Shown here one piece after another: positions 1 through 8,006 of a DNA stretch of 25,695 nt. The stretch comes from JBFLYE01 sp040756715 [NCBI: bacterium] (GTDB lineage Bacteria > UBA9089 > UBA9088). The stretch is from NCBI GenBank assembly GCA_040756715.1, contig JBFLYE010000186.1, positions 1-25,695 on the forward strand, written 5' to 3'. Below the pieces are notes generated by a model. It had not been told where the DNA came from. It searched no databases and saw nothing but the letters and a program-made list of their open reading frames with translations. Made by a program: the position numbers and the translations under genes. Numbering within the stretch: position 1 is the first letter of the stretch; each line of letters opens with the position of its first letter.

Positions 1-36
1 TAAAAGGGAAAAAATTTTATAAAACTTAAACCTTCA

Positions 37-68
37 ATTCAAAATTCAAAATTTAGAATTCAAAATTT
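37..68. repeat. Heptamer tandem array (attcaaa)
   Basis: Units of 7 bp run in register: attcaaa at 37-43, 44-50 and 58-64, with a variant atttaga at 51-57 and a partial unit after it. It lies in the non-coding stretch 1-273 upstream of prs. It belongs to the same 7-bp-period class as the arrays near pth, guaA, flgA, flgH, flgI, flgC and queA, although the unit differs and is AT-rich, so chance is harder to exclude here. Confidence 0.6.
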
Positions 69-142
69 CTTAAAAGGTGGATGAATTTTTAACAGATAAA
101 CACACCCTATCTATTTTTGCACTAAGTGATGGAAGATACTAT

Positions 143-156
143 AGCTAAACACGTAC
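143..156. repeat. Half copy of the GCTAAACAC dispersed motif
   Basis: The sequence agctaaacacgtac matches, with one mismatch, the right arm of the inverted repeat at 3653-3666. No partner arm is visible in 1-142, so this looks like a solitary half. The rest of 1-273 holds the heptamer array at 37-68 and the prs promoter. I see no gene there. Confidence 0.5.
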
Positions 157-234
157 AAATATTTGAGATAAAAAAGGGTTTTAAGAAAAAGGAGAAATTC
201 TTGACATAACAAAAGGACCTTCAAAATTAAAACC

Positions 235-264
235 TTGACTTTGAAGAAGGGAATTTATTAAAAT
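235..264 (+). promoter_or_regulatory. Sigma70-type promoter of prs operon
   Basis: A -35 box TTGACT (235-240) and a -10 box TAAAAT (259-264) are separated by 18 bp. The predicted transcription start, about 271, is only about 3 nt before the prs ATG at 274, and no Shine-Dalgarno sequence fits in between. The mRNA is therefore predicted to be nearly leaderless. A second TTGACA at 201-206 has no convincing -10 partner. Confidence 0.55.
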
Positions 265-273
265 TTTCTCCTT

Positions 274-1203
274 ATGGAAAATATAAGGATTTTTTCTGGA
301 AGGGCAAATAAGCCATTGGCAGAGGAGATAAGCAGCTATCTTGGAATTCCCCTTTCAGAGATAGAGGTATCAGATTTTGCAGATGGTGAGACATATGTAA
401 AGATAAAGGAAAATGTAAGGGGTGCTGATGTATATGTAATTCAGCCAACCTCGCCTCCTACAAATGCAAATCTTATGGAGCTTTTAATTATCATAGATGC
501 CCTAAAGAGGTCTTCTGCAAGAAGAATTACCGCGGTTATCCCATATTTTGGCTATGGAAGGCAGGATAGAAAGGTTGAGCCAAGGGTTCCTATTACATCA
601 AAGCTTGCCGCAAATCTTATTACCACAGCGGGTGCCTCAAGGATATTAACCATGGATTTACATGCAGGACAGATTCAAGGCTTTTTTGACATTCCCGTAG
701 ACCATCTTTTTTCATCCCCTATTATTATTGAATATCTCAAGAAAAAATCTGATGAACTTGTAATTGTCTCACCCGATACAGGTGGTGTTGAAAGGGCAAG
801 GGCAATTGCAAAGAGGCTTGATGCAGGGCTAGGCATTATTGATAAAAGGAGGCCAGAGAAGAATAAATCAGAGGTTTTAAATGTGATTGGTGATGTTTCT
901 TCTAAAAATGTTGTTATCTTTGATGATTTAATTGATACAGGAGGAACCGTGGTAAATGCAGCATCTGCTCTGAAAAAAGCAGGAGCTATCTCTGTCTGTT
1001 GTGCGGTTACCCATCCTATTCTTTCGGGGAGAGCACAGGAAAGATTGGAAGGAGGAGAGATAGAAGAGGTTATTGTTTGTAATACAATTCCTATTAAGAA
1101 GCTAAAATGCAAAAAGATAAGGGTTTTATCGGTGGCAAGGCTTTTTGGAGAGGCTATAAAGAGGACAAATGAGGAAACCTCTATAAGCTCCTTGTTTGAC
1201 TAA
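274..1203 (+). CDS. prs: Ribose-phosphate pyrophosphokinase (PRPP synthase)
   Basis: This cytosolic enzyme transfers pyrophosphate from ATP to ribose-5-phosphate to make PRPP, the precursor for purine, pyrimidine, histidine and NAD synthesis. The 309-aa length is normal for class I PRPP synthases. Visible signatures are the ATP-binding segment GYGRQDRK (93-100), the metal-binding DLHAGQIQGFF (128-138, His130), and the PRPP-binding loop VVIFDDLIDTGGT (213-225). The ATG at 274 sits directly behind a promoter and gives the expected N-terminus. rplY follows after 2 nt, so the two are co-transcribed; prs next to rplY/ctc and pth is a common bacterial arrangement. guaA, guaB3 and hisB in this window depend on its product. 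Nothing is missing or unusual in the protein. Confidence 0.97.
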   Translation: MENIRIFSGRANKPLAEEISSYLGIPLSEIEVSDFADGETYVKIKENVRGADVYVIQPTSPPTNANLMELLIIIDALKRSSARRITAVIPYFGYGRQDRKVEPRVPITSKLAANLITTAGASRILTMDLHAGQIQGFFDIPVDHLFSSPIIIEYLKKKSDELVIVSPDTGGVERARAIAKRLDAGLGIIDKRRPEKNKSEVLNVIGDVSSKNVVIFDDLIDTGGTVVNAASALKKAGAISVCCAVTHPILSGRAQERLEGGEIEEVIVCNTIPIKKLKCKKIRVLSVARLFGEAIKRTNEETSISSLFD

Positions 1204-1205
1204 TT

Positions 1206-1838
1206 ATGGAAGAATTAAAGGTAGAAGAAAGAAAAATAGGGACAAAAGGAGAGATTAACAAACTAAGGAGGAATGGATTTATTCCAGGGATTATATATGG
1301 ACAAGATAAACCAAACCTTCCCATCTATCTTTCAAAAAGGGAATTTCTCTCTATATTACACAAGGGAAAAAGCCCCCTATTTTCTCTGGTAATAGGAAGA
1401 AAAAAAGAATATGCAATTGTAAAGGAAAAGCAAATAAACCCTTTAAAGAATGAAATTATCCACCTAGATTTTATGAGGGTTGGCTTAAAAGAGAAGATAG
1501 AGGTTAAGGTTGGAATAAGGGCAATGGGAACTCCGCAAGGTGTAAAGGAGGGAGGGGTTCTTGAACAGCTTGTCTATGAACTTAATATAAAATGCCCTGC
1601 ACAAAGCATACCAGAGGCAATTGATGTGAATGTAGAAGACCTAAAAATAGGTGATATACTTCACATAAAAGATTTCCCGGAATATGAAGGAATAGAAATT
1701 CTTGAGGATAAAGAAAAAATTGTGTTTTCTGTTATTCCTCCAAAGGTAGAGGCACCACCTACAGAGATAAAAGAAGAATTAGCAGAGCCAGAGGTTATTA
1801 AGAAGGGGAAGAAAGAGGAAGAGGAAGTAGAAGAGTAA
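1206..1838 (+). CDS. rplY: 50S ribosomal protein L25 / general stress protein Ctc
   Basis: L25 of the long (TL5/Ctc) type binds 5S rRNA in the large ribosomal subunit. At 210 aa it has the N-terminal 5S-binding beta-barrel (about 1-90, with KLRRNGFIPGIIYG near residue 20) and the C-terminal TL5 domain (about 95-180, with GTPQGVKEGGVLEQ). A charged Glu/Lys tail follows (about 185-210) with an acidic EEEEVEE end, which is common and poorly conserved in this family. The gene starts 2 nt after the prs stop, has no separate promoter that I can see, and is followed after 16 nt by pth. The order prs-rplY-pth supports the assignment. Confidence 0.95.
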   Translation: MEELKVEERKIGTKGEINKLRRNGFIPGIIYGQDKPNLPIYLSKREFLSILHKGKSPLFSLVIGRKKEYAIVKEKQINPLKNEIIHLDFMRVGLKEKIEVKVGIRAMGTPQGVKEGGVLEQLVYELNIKCPAQSIPEAIDVNVEDLKIGDILHIKDFPEYEGIEILEDKEKIVFSVIPPKVEAPPTEIKEELAEPEVIKKGKKEEEEVEE

Positions 1839-1854
1839 AAGAGGCGTAGCACCA

Positions 1855-2424
1855 ATGATTCTTTTTGTAGGATTAGGAAATCCAGAGCCTTCCTATAAAG
1901 ACACAAGACATAATTTGGGATTTAAGGCAATTGACCTTTTAAGCACAAAAACAAAGATAGGGCTAAAAAAGGAAGATAATTGTCTTATAGGATTTGGAAA
2001 AATAGAGGGTATAGATGTAGCCCTAGCAAAGCCCCTTTGTTTTATGAATGAGAGTGGAGGCCCTATTTTCTCTATATATAAAAAATTAAATCCAGATGCA
2101 ATGATTGTCATTCACGATGATATGGATATTACCCCAGGAAGAATAAAGATAAAAAAAGGAGGTCAATCAGCTGGTCATAGGGGCATTTTATCCATAATCC
2201 ATAGCTTTGGAAGGGATGATTTTTTAAGGATAAGAATAGGGATTGGAAAGCCAACAGGGAATGGAAGGGATTATGTTCTCTCTCCTCCTCATAAAGAGGA
2301 AGAAAAGATGCTTGAGGATGCTTGTAATATGGCAGCTGATGCTTGTTTTATGATTGCAAAAAACGGGATAAAAAAGGCAATGGATAAATACAATGCAAAA
2401 TGCAAAAGTCAAAATGCAAAATAA
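1855..2424 (+). CDS. pth: Peptidyl-tRNA hydrolase
   Basis: Pth releases tRNA from peptidyl-tRNAs that drop off ribosomes. The 189-aa protein starts with FVGLGNPEPSYKDTRHNLGF, which holds the substrate-binding Asn9 and the catalytic His19. Further family motifs are FMNESG (63-68) and the HDDMDITPGRIKIKKGG block (87-103) followed by SAGHRG. The enzyme is complete, but its last ten residues (NAKCKSQNAK) are not family sequence: they are the translation of a heptamer array (2393-2420) that runs to the stop codon. The tail probably hangs free of the fold. The following etfA-like gene begins within or just after the same array. Confidence 0.96.
   Translation: MILFVGLGNPEPSYKDTRHNLGFKAIDLLSTKTKIGLKKEDNCLIGFGKIEGIDVALAKPLCFMNESGGPIFSIYKKLNPDAMIVIHDDMDITPGRIKIKKGGQSAGHRGILSIIHSFGRDDFLRIRIGIGKPTGNGRDYVLSPPHKEEEKMLEDACNMAADACFMIAKNGIKKAMDKYNAKCKSQNAK
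2393..2420. repeat. Heptamer array at pth/etfA junction
   Basis: Four 7-bp units stand in register: atgcaaa (2393-2399), atgcaaa (2400-2406), agtcaaa (2407-2413) and atgcaaa (2414-2420). They are translated as the last residues of Pth, and they also offer in-frame ATGs (2393, 2414) for the next gene. The array therefore makes the start of that gene ambiguous. Confidence 0.8.
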
Positions 2425-2428
2425 GGTG

Positions 2429-3598
2429 ATGATTAAAATTATTCCAGAGCTTTGCACCGGTTGTGGGAAGTGTATAAAGGCCTGCCCTTTTGGGTTAATT
2501 GAGATAAAAGAGAAAAAAGCCTTTATAAAGGATGGGTGCAACCTTTGCTCTATGTGCCTTAATGCCTGTAAGCCAAAGGCAATAAAAATAGAAAAAGAAG
2601 AGGTCGTTGGATTAAAAGAAAATAATATTTGGGTATTTATCGAGCAAGAGGATGGAGAAATAAACCCTGTCTCCTTTGAGCTATTATCCTCTGCAAAAAG
2701 GCTTTCCCAAAATGTATCAGCCATTTGTTTAGGGGATAAAATAGAAGGCCTTTCTAATCCCCTTATTGAAAATGGTGCGGATTTTGTTTTTCTAGTTGAA
2801 AACCCAAACCTTTCCTATTATTCAAACATCTATTCAAAAATATTGGCTGAGATAATTAAAGAAAAAATGCCAGAGATTATCCTTATAGGAGGAACAGCAA
2901 TTGGAAGGTCTTTGGCTCCAAGGCTTGCGGCAAGGCTAAAAACAGGGCTTACCGCAGATTGCACAGAGCTAAAAATAGAAGATGGCAAATTTTACCAGAT
3001 AAGGCCTGCATTTGGCGGAAATATTATGGCAGAGATAACCACAAAGACCCTGCCCAAAATAGCCACAGTAAGGCCAAGGGTAATGAAAAAGATGGAACCT
3101 AATTGTGAAAGAAAGGGAGAGGTTATAAAGATTGCACCAAATATTTCAGCTTCTGAAATTAGAGAAAAACGGATTGAGATAAGAAAAGAAGAGCTCGGTT
3201 CTAAAAAGATTGAAGATAGTGAGATAATTGTTTCTTTTGGAAGGGGTATAGGAAAGCCCGAAAACATTAAGATTATAAAAGAGCTTGCCGATTGCTTAGG
3301 AGCAGCATTAGGTGCTTCGCGTGCTGCGGTTGATGCTGGCTGGATTTCCCACCTTCACCAAGTTGGTCAAACAGGAAAGACGGTTTCTTGTAAGTTATAT
3401 ATTGCCTGTGGAATTTCTGGTGCAATCCAGCACCTGGTTGGAATGAGAGCCTCTGATTGCATTGTTGCGATAAACAAAGACCCTCAAGCTCCCATATTTG
3501 ATGTTGCCACCTATGGAATTGTTGGTGATTTATTTGAAATAATCCCAATAATGGTAAGGGAAATTGCAAAAGAAAAGGCAAATTATGTATGTGTTTAG
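2429..3598 (+). CDS. etfA: Electron transfer flavoprotein alpha subunit with N-terminal 2[4Fe-4S] ferredoxin domain
   Basis: EtfA carries FAD and shuttles electrons between a dehydrogenase and a membrane or soluble acceptor. From the ATG at 2429 the protein is about 389 aa. An N-terminal ferredoxin module has two CxxCxxCxxxC clusters (CTGCGKCIKAC and CNLCSMCLNAC). It is followed by the ETF alpha domain and the C-terminal FAD-binding domain (GRGIGKPENIK, GASRAAVDAGW, GQTGKTVSCKLYIACGISGAIQH). Ferredoxin-fused EtfA is known from anaerobes, for example the EtfA of the Acetobacterium caffeyl-CoA reductase complex, where it takes part in bifurcation-type electron flow. The partner etfB, normally adjacent, is absent on both sides. 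In-frame ATGs at 2393 and 2414 lie inside a heptamer array overlapping pth; I prefer 2429, four nt after the pth stop, because MIKIIPELCTGC is a usual ferredoxin-domain start. The stop codon lies inside the inverted repeat at 3587. Confidence 0.9.
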   Translation: MIKIIPELCTGCGKCIKACPFGLIEIKEKKAFIKDGCNLCSMCLNACKPKAIKIEKEEVVGLKENNIWVFIEQEDGEINPVSFELLSSAKRLSQNVSAICLGDKIEGLSNPLIENGADFVFLVENPNLSYYSNIYSKILAEIIKEKMPEIILIGGTAIGRSLAPRLAARLKTGLTADCTELKIEDGKFYQIRPAFGGNIMAEITTKTLPKIATVRPRVMKKMEPNCERKGEVIKIAPNISASEIREKRIEIRKEELGSKKIEDSEIIVSFGRGIGKPENIKIIKELADCLGAALGASRAAVDAGWISHLHQVGQTGKTVSCKLYIACGISGAIQHLVGMRASDCIVAINKDPQAPIFDVATYGIVGDLFEIIPIMVREIAKEKANYVCV

Positions 3599-3666
3599 CT
3601 AAACAATTGCGATTTCTATACCTGTTTAGCCCTTCTTTTTTATTCTCACTTAAGCTAAACACATAC
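3587..3666. repeat. Inverted repeat element with 14-bp arms
   Basis: The left arm gtatgtgtttagct (3587-3600) and right arm agctaaacacatac (3653-3666) are perfect reverse complements around 52 nt. The left arm also contains the palindrome gtttagctaaac (3593-3604), and a further tgtttagc occurs inside near 3623. The left arm supplies the last codons and the TAG (3596-3598) of etfA. The element may act as a terminator or be a small palindromic mobile unit. Together with the promoter at 3678-3706 it fills the gap 3599-3713. Confidence 0.7.
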
Positions 3667-3677
3667 AAAAATTTAGT

Positions 3678-3706
3678 TTTACAAAAACCCTTTATTGTGA
3701 TAAAAT
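3678..3706 (+). promoter_or_regulatory. Sigma70-type promoter of the MEMO1-AMMECR1 gene
   Basis: A -35 box TTTACA (3678-3683), a 17-bp spacer and a -10 box TAAAAT (3701-3706) predict transcription from about 3713. That is one base before the GTG at 3714 and 76 bases before the SD-preceded ATG at 3789. Confidence 0.6.
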
Positions 3707-3713
3707 ATATGGT

Positions 3714-5168
3714 GTGAGGATTCTTTTATTATTTTTGCTAGCTTTAAGTTTTATCTCATGCTGTAGAGCAAATGAGAAGGAGGTGGTTATGAAGATAAGA
3801 AAAGCTGCGGTTTCTGGGGCTTTTTATCCGGAAGGTGACAGCTGTCGGAAAATGGTAGAGGAATTTCTAGAAAAAGCAACAAGGACAATCCCTCCTAAAG
3901 TAAGGGGGCTTGTCTCTCCCCATGCAGGCTATGTTTTTTCAGGTCTTTGTGCAGGATGGGGGTATAAGCAGCTAGAAGGGGAGGATTACAAAACAGTTAT
4001 TATCCTTGGAGTTTCCCATCAATATCCTATTGATAAACCTGTAATCTCCTCCTTTGATGGATATGAGACACCCCTTGGGAGTATGCCCATTAACAAAGGG
4101 ATGGTAGAAAAGATAATGGAACTTGATAAGGATGTATCATATCTTCCTCAAGCAGAAGCAAGGGAGCATTCTATTGAGGTGCAGATTCCATTTATCCAGA
4201 CAATCATGCCAAAGGGAGAGATTGTTCCTATTCTTGTTTCTGGTGATGAAAGGATTTTGTCTAATCTTGCCATTGCTCTATCAAAGGTTATGGATGATGA
4301 AACATTGCTTGTTGCCTCATCTGACCTTTCGCATTTCCCAGGATACGATGATGCAAAAAGGGTTGATCAAGAAACAATAGAAAAGATTGTCAATTTTGAT
4401 GAAAAGGGGATAATTGAGGCTGAGATGAATGTTTATTCCTCTGGGATTCCAGGTCTTTCCACCTACCTTTGTGGATTCTATCCTCTCCTTGTTTTTCTTA
4501 AAACAATGAAATTGCTTGGAGTAGATAAAGCAAAGGAGATAATCTACTACAATAGTGGAGATACGACCTATGGAGAAAAGAACAGGGTTGTGGGGTATGG
4601 TTCTATCTGCTTTTATAAAGAGGGCATTTTTACAAAGGATGAAAAAAAGAGGCTTCTTTTTATGGCAAGGGAAACCTTGAATTCCTATCTTAAGGATGGA
4701 AAGATACCAGATTTTAAAGAAGGGAATGCAAAGATGCTGAAAAAATCTGGGGTGTTCGTTACCCTCCATACAAAGGAGGGACATCTCCGTGGTTGTATTG
4801 GCTATATTCTTCCCATAAAGCCATTGTATCAGGCGGTTATTGATAATGCAATAAGCGCTGCTGTTTCTGATTACAGATTTCCCCAAGTCACATATTCAGA
4901 GCTTCCCTCTCTTAAGATTGAACTTTCTGTTTTAACTGCACCAAAGAAAATAGGAACTTACACAGAGATTATCCTTGGAAAGCATGGGGTTATCCTTTCA
5001 AAGGCTGGAAGGTCTGCAGTTTTTCTCCCCCAGGTAGCTCCTGAACAAAAATGGACATTGGAGGAGACATTAACCCACCTTTCTTTAAAGGCAGGTCTTC
5101 CTTCTGATGCCTGGAAAAGGGATTGCCAATTTGAGGTCTTTGAAGCAGAGGTCTTTGGCGAGGAATAG
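3714..5168 (+). CDS. AmmeMemoRadiSam system fusion protein: MEMO1 domain + AMMECR1 domain
   Basis: Residues about 28-300 are a MEMO1 (AmmeMemoRadiSam protein B) domain, related to the LigB-type class III extradiol dioxygenases. The metal-site residues of the human protein appear conserved: SPHAGY (His70), GVSH (His102), SDLSH (Asp204, His207) and LCG (Cys253). Residues about 308-484 are an AMMECR1 domain with its hallmark LRGCIG (358-363). The two are known to be fused in some bacteria. The exact reaction is unsettled, and the usual radical SAM partner is not in this window. Two starts are possible. GTG 3714, at the predicted transcription start, gives a hydrophobic leader with a possible lipobox (FISC at 13-16). 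ATG 3789 has AAGGAGG (3777-3783) at 5-nt spacing and gives a cytosolic protein of 459 aa. The gene is monocistronic and converges on guaA. Confidence 0.92.
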   Translation: MRILLLFLLALSFISCCRANEKEVVMKIRKAAVSGAFYPEGDSCRKMVEEFLEKATRTIPPKVRGLVSPHAGYVFSGLCAGWGYKQLEGEDYKTVIILGVSHQYPIDKPVISSFDGYETPLGSMPINKGMVEKIMELDKDVSYLPQAEAREHSIEVQIPFIQTIMPKGEIVPILVSGDERILSNLAIALSKVMDDETLLVASSDLSHFPGYDDAKRVDQETIEKIVNFDEKGIIEAEMNVYSSGIPGLSTYLCGFYPLLVFLKTMKLLGVDKAKEIIYYNSGDTTYGEKNRVVGYGSICFYKEGIFTKDEKKRLLFMARETLNSYLKDGKIPDFKEGNAKMLKKSGVFVTLHTKEGHLRGCIGYILPIKPLYQAVIDNAISAAVSDYRFPQVTYSELPSLKIELSVLTAPKKIGTYTEIILGKHGVILSKAGRSAVFLPQVAPEQKWTLEETLTHLSLKAGLPSDAWKRDCQFEVFEAEVFGEE

Positions 5169-5175
5169 TGTCCCT

Positions 5176-5200
5176 GTTTAGCTAAAGCTAAACAATTCTT
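5176..5200. terminator. Hairpin between convergent genes
   Basis: The sequence gtttagctaaagctaaac (5176-5193) folds as a 7-bp stem (gtttagc/gctaaac) with a TAAA loop and is followed by aattctttt. It separates the MEMO1-AMMECR1 gene from convergent guaA and could terminate either transcript. It shares the GTTTAGC / GCTAAAC core with the inverted repeats at 3587 and 13438. The stem is AT-rich, so its strength as a terminator is uncertain. Confidence 0.5.
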
Positions 5201-6739
5201 TTACTCCCACTCAATGGTTCCCGGTGGTTTTGAGGTAATGTCATAGACAACCCTATTCACATAAGGAACCTCATTTACAATCCTTGTTGCCATCTTTCCT
5301 AAAACATGATGGGGAATTTCTGCCCAATCTGCGGTCATACCGTCTTGTGAAACAACCGCCCTTATACAAATGACATTCCCATATGTCCTTTCGTCTCCCA
5401 TTACACCTACGGTTTTCACAGGGAGCAAAACAGCAAATGACTGCCATATTTTATGGTATAGCCCATTTCTCTCTATCTCCTGATGAACTATATGGTCTGC
5501 CTCTTGTAATATTTCTATATTTTTCTCTGTAACCTCACCAATTATCCTAATAGCAAGCCCAGGGCCTGGAAATGGCTGTCTCCATACTATCTCATCGGGA
5601 AGACCTAAGGATATGGCAATCTGGCGAACCTCATCCTTAAATAGTTCCCTAAATGGCTCAATAAGCTTAAGGTTCATCTCTAAGGGAAGACCACCAACAT
5701 TATGATGTGTCTTTATGGTGGCTGATGGCCCTTTAACACTTGTGCTTTCAATTACATCTGGATATAGGGTTCCCTGAACAAGCCAGGAAGCACCCTCAAT
5801 CTTACGAGCCTCCCTCTCAAATACCTCGATAAATTTATGACCAATTCTTCTCCTTTTTTCCTCAGGGTCAACTACATTAGAAAGGACTTTTAAAAATTCC
5901 TCCTTTGCATCAACATAGATAAGGGGGATATTGAAATTTTTTTGAAATATATTTATTATCCTCTCAGGCTCATCCTTTCTCAAAAGCCCATTATTTACAA
6001 AGATGCAGGTAAGATTTTCGGAAATTGCCCTATAGGTAAGAACAGCGGCGGTTGAGGAATCAACGCCTCCCGAGAGGCCACAGATTACCTTTCCTCTATT
6101 TACTGTGCTTTTTATCTCTTCTATCTTTTCTGTGATAAAATTTTCAATGAGCCAATCCGGTGTGCATTCACATACCCTGTCATATAAAAAATTCGCAAGT
6201 ATGTCAATTCCGCAAGGCGTATGGGCTACCTCAGGATGGAATTGAAGGCCATAGATGCGTTTTTCTGCATTCCTTATCGCAGCATTTGGCGAATTTGTGG
6301 TAAGTCCAATTACCTCAAATCCATCGGGAAGCTCATCAATTATATCGCCGTGGCTCATCCAGACCTCCATGGTAGAGGGAAGACCCCAGAATAGATCATA
6401 AAATTCAGCCACAATAAGCTCAGAGGAGCCATATTCCTGTTTTTGTGCCCTGCGAACCTTTCCTCCTAGGGTGTAAGTAATCCATTGCATCCCATAGCAT
6501 ATTCCAAGTATAGGAACACCAAGGTTAAATATTTTAACATCGGCCGAGGGTGCACCCTGGATATAGACAGAGGCTGGTCCTCCTGAGAGAATTATCCCTT
6601 TTAAGTTATATTTTTTAAGATGTTCAGCAGGTGTGTTATAGGGAAGAATTATTGAGAATACCTTAAGCTCCCTTATCCTTCTTGCAATGAGCTGGGTATA
6701 TTGTGAGCCAAAATCAAGAATAACAATTGTCTCCCTCAT
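5201..6739 (-). CDS. guaA: GMP synthase (glutamine-hydrolysing)
   Basis: GuaA converts XMP to GMP using ATP and ammonia drawn from glutamine. The 512-aa length is typical. The N-terminal class I glutamine amidotransferase shows the nucleophile in GICYGMQ (Cys81) and the His168/Glu170 pair in LQFHPEV. The ATP-pyrophosphatase domain has the PP-loop SGGVDSS (223-229), and the dimerisation domain ends in the standard KPPGTIEWE. It lies 46 nt downstream of guaB3 on the same strand, so IMP to XMP to GMP is encoded by one transcript. The gap holds three heptamer-like units (6757-6777). The ATG at 6739 gives the normal N-terminus. Nothing is abnormal in the protein. Confidence 0.97.
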   Translation of the reverse strand: MRETIVILDFGSQYTQLIARRIRELKVFSIILPYNTPAEHLKKYNLKGIILSGGPASVYIQGAPSADVKIFNLGVPILGICYGMQWITYTLGGKVRRAQKQEYGSSELIVAEFYDLFWGLPSTMEVWMSHGDIIDELPDGFEVIGLTTNSPNAAIRNAEKRIYGLQFHPEVAHTPCGIDILANFLYDRVCECTPDWLIENFITEKIEEIKSTVNRGKVICGLSGGVDSSTAAVLTYRAISENLTCIFVNNGLLRKDEPERIINIFQKNFNIPLIYVDAKEEFLKVLSNVVDPEEKRRRIGHKFIEVFEREARKIEGASWLVQGTLYPDVIESTSVKGPSATIKTHHNVGGLPLEMNLKLIEPFRELFKDEVRQIAISLGLPDEIVWRQPFPGPGLAIRIIGEVTEKNIEILQEADHIVHQEIERNGLYHKIWQSFAVLLPVKTVGVMGDERTYGNVICIRAVVSQDGMTADWAEIPHHVLGKMATRIVNEVPYVNRVVYDITSKPPGTIEWE

Positions 6740-6756
6740 AATAAGAGCACCAGAAG

Positions 6757-6777
6757 TTGGTGCCTGGTGGCTGGTGC
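6757..6777. repeat. Heptamer units between guaB3 and guaA
   Basis: Three units in register (ttggtgc, ctggtgg, ctggtgc) occupy most of the 46-nt guaB3-guaA gap. The first unit also pairs with gcacca at 6747-6752 to make a small hairpin. It has the same 7-bp period as the other arrays but is short. Confidence 0.55.
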
Positions 6778-6785
6778 ACTATTTT

Positions 6786-7946
6786 TCATCTTCCCATTCC
6801 AATCCTCTGGACTTGCTGGAATATCTTTCCCTCTGTCTGGACAGAGGGAGCAATTATAAGCTCTGCATTCTGCATCTCCTTGATATTCTTTGCTCCACAG
6901 ATACCCATTGCTGTCTTGAGGGCTCCGATAAGATTTTGTGAGCCATCGTCTAAATGGGCTGGTCCATAAAGGATTTGTTCTAAAGAACCACTTATGCCTG
7001 TTTTTATCCTTGTCCCCCTTGGAAGGTTTCTATGTGGTGTTGCCATTCCCCAATGATAGCCTTTGCCTGGTGCCTCAGATGCCTTACTAAAAGCAGAGCC
7101 AATCATTACCGCATCAGCCCCTGCGGCAAATGCCTTACAAATCTCCCCTCCAATCCTCATTCCGCCATCTGTGATTATGGGAACATACCTAGCACTTTTT
7201 TTGTAATAAAAATCCCGAGCAGCTGCACAATCAACAGTTGATGTAATCTGGGGAACACCTACACCAAGCACACCCCTAGTTGTGCAGGCAGCACCAGGTC
7301 CTACACCTACAAGAATTCCGTCAATCCCTGTTTCCATAATCTCAAGTGCGGTATCGTATCCCACGCAATTTCCCACCACAATTGGAAGATCAAGCTCCTT
7401 CTTTAGCTTTGAAAAATTCAAAGAGGGTTTTTCTCCTGAGATATACTTAACCGTGGTTACGGTTGCCTGGATAACAAACATATCTGCCCCTGCTTCTTTA
7501 GCAATTTTCCCAAACCTTTCTGCCCTTTGTGGAATAGATGAAACACAAGCAAAACCCCCTTGTTTCTTTATTTCGCTTATCCTTTTTCCAATAAGGGCTT
7601 CTTTTATTGGCTCTTCATATACCTTTTGAAGGATATTTGTTGCATCATCAGGGTCTGCATTTACAATCATTTCAATGGCAGATTCGGGGTTTTCGTATCT
7701 TGTTTGTATCCCTTCAAGGTTAAGCACGCCAAATCCACCAAGCTTTGTCATAAGAGCTGCCATTTTGACATCCATTACACCATCCATCCCAGAGGCAATT
7801 ATGGGAATTTGAAATTTAGCTTTTCCTATTTCCCAGCTTGTGTCAACATAATCAGGGTCAATAGTTATTTTTCCCGGGACAATGGCCACCTCTTCAAAAC
7901 CATAAGACCTCCTTGCCCTTCTATCTATTCCAATCCATTCACCCAT
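6786..7946 (-). CDS. guaB3: GuaB3-family IMP dehydrogenase
   Basis: This enzyme is expected to oxidise IMP to XMP with NAD, the first step of GMP synthesis. At 386 aa it is a TIM-barrel IMPDH without the CBS (Bateman) domains of canonical GuaB. The start, with RRARRSYGFEEVAIVPG (9-25) and then ASGMDGVMDVKMA, is the pattern of the GuaB3 family known from cyanobacteria and actinobacteria. The active-site loop GPGAACTTRGVLGVG is intact with Cys221, so activity is likely; some relatives were long annotated only as IMPDH-related. The gene pairs with downstream guaA. A consensus sigma70 promoter lies upstream, with its -35 box in the end of the pgi gene. GMP reductase is less likely because of the guaA context. 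Confidence 0.9.
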   Translation of the reverse strand: MGEWIGIDRRARRSYGFEEVAIVPGKITIDPDYVDTSWEIGKAKFQIPIIASGMDGVMDVKMAALMTKLGGFGVLNLEGIQTRYENPESAIEMIVNADPDDATNILQKVYEEPIKEALIGKRISEIKKQGGFACVSSIPQRAERFGKIAKEAGADMFVIQATVTTVKYISGEKPSLNFSKLKKELDLPIVVGNCVGYDTALEIMETGIDGILVGVGPGAACTTRGVLGVGVPQITSTVDCAAARDFYYKKSARYVPIITDGGMRIGGEICKAFAAGADAVMIGSAFSKASEAPGKGYHWGMATPHRNLPRGTRIKTGISGSLEQILYGPAHLDDGSQNLIGALKTAMGICGAKNIKEMQNAELIIAPSVQTEGKIFQQVQRIGMGR

Positions 7947-7977
7947 TTTTAAAAACTAAAACTTTAAATTAGCTTAA

Positions 7978-8006
7978 ATTATAAATTACCACAGGGGTAT
8001 TGTCAA
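7978..8006 (-). promoter_or_regulatory. Consensus sigma70-type promoter of guaB3-guaA
   Basis: On the minus strand TTGACA (8006-8001) and TATAAT (7983-7978) match consensus exactly with a 17-bp spacer. The -35 box overlaps the stop region of the upstream pgi gene (8003-8005). The predicted leader is about 25 nt and shows no clear Shine-Dalgarno sequence. Confidence 0.75.

Noticed and set aside
6747-6763. Hairpin gcacca/tggtgc between guaB3 and guaA as an attenuator or terminator
   Set aside because: The stem is only 6 bp without a T run on the transcribed strand, and one arm is part of the short heptamer array.
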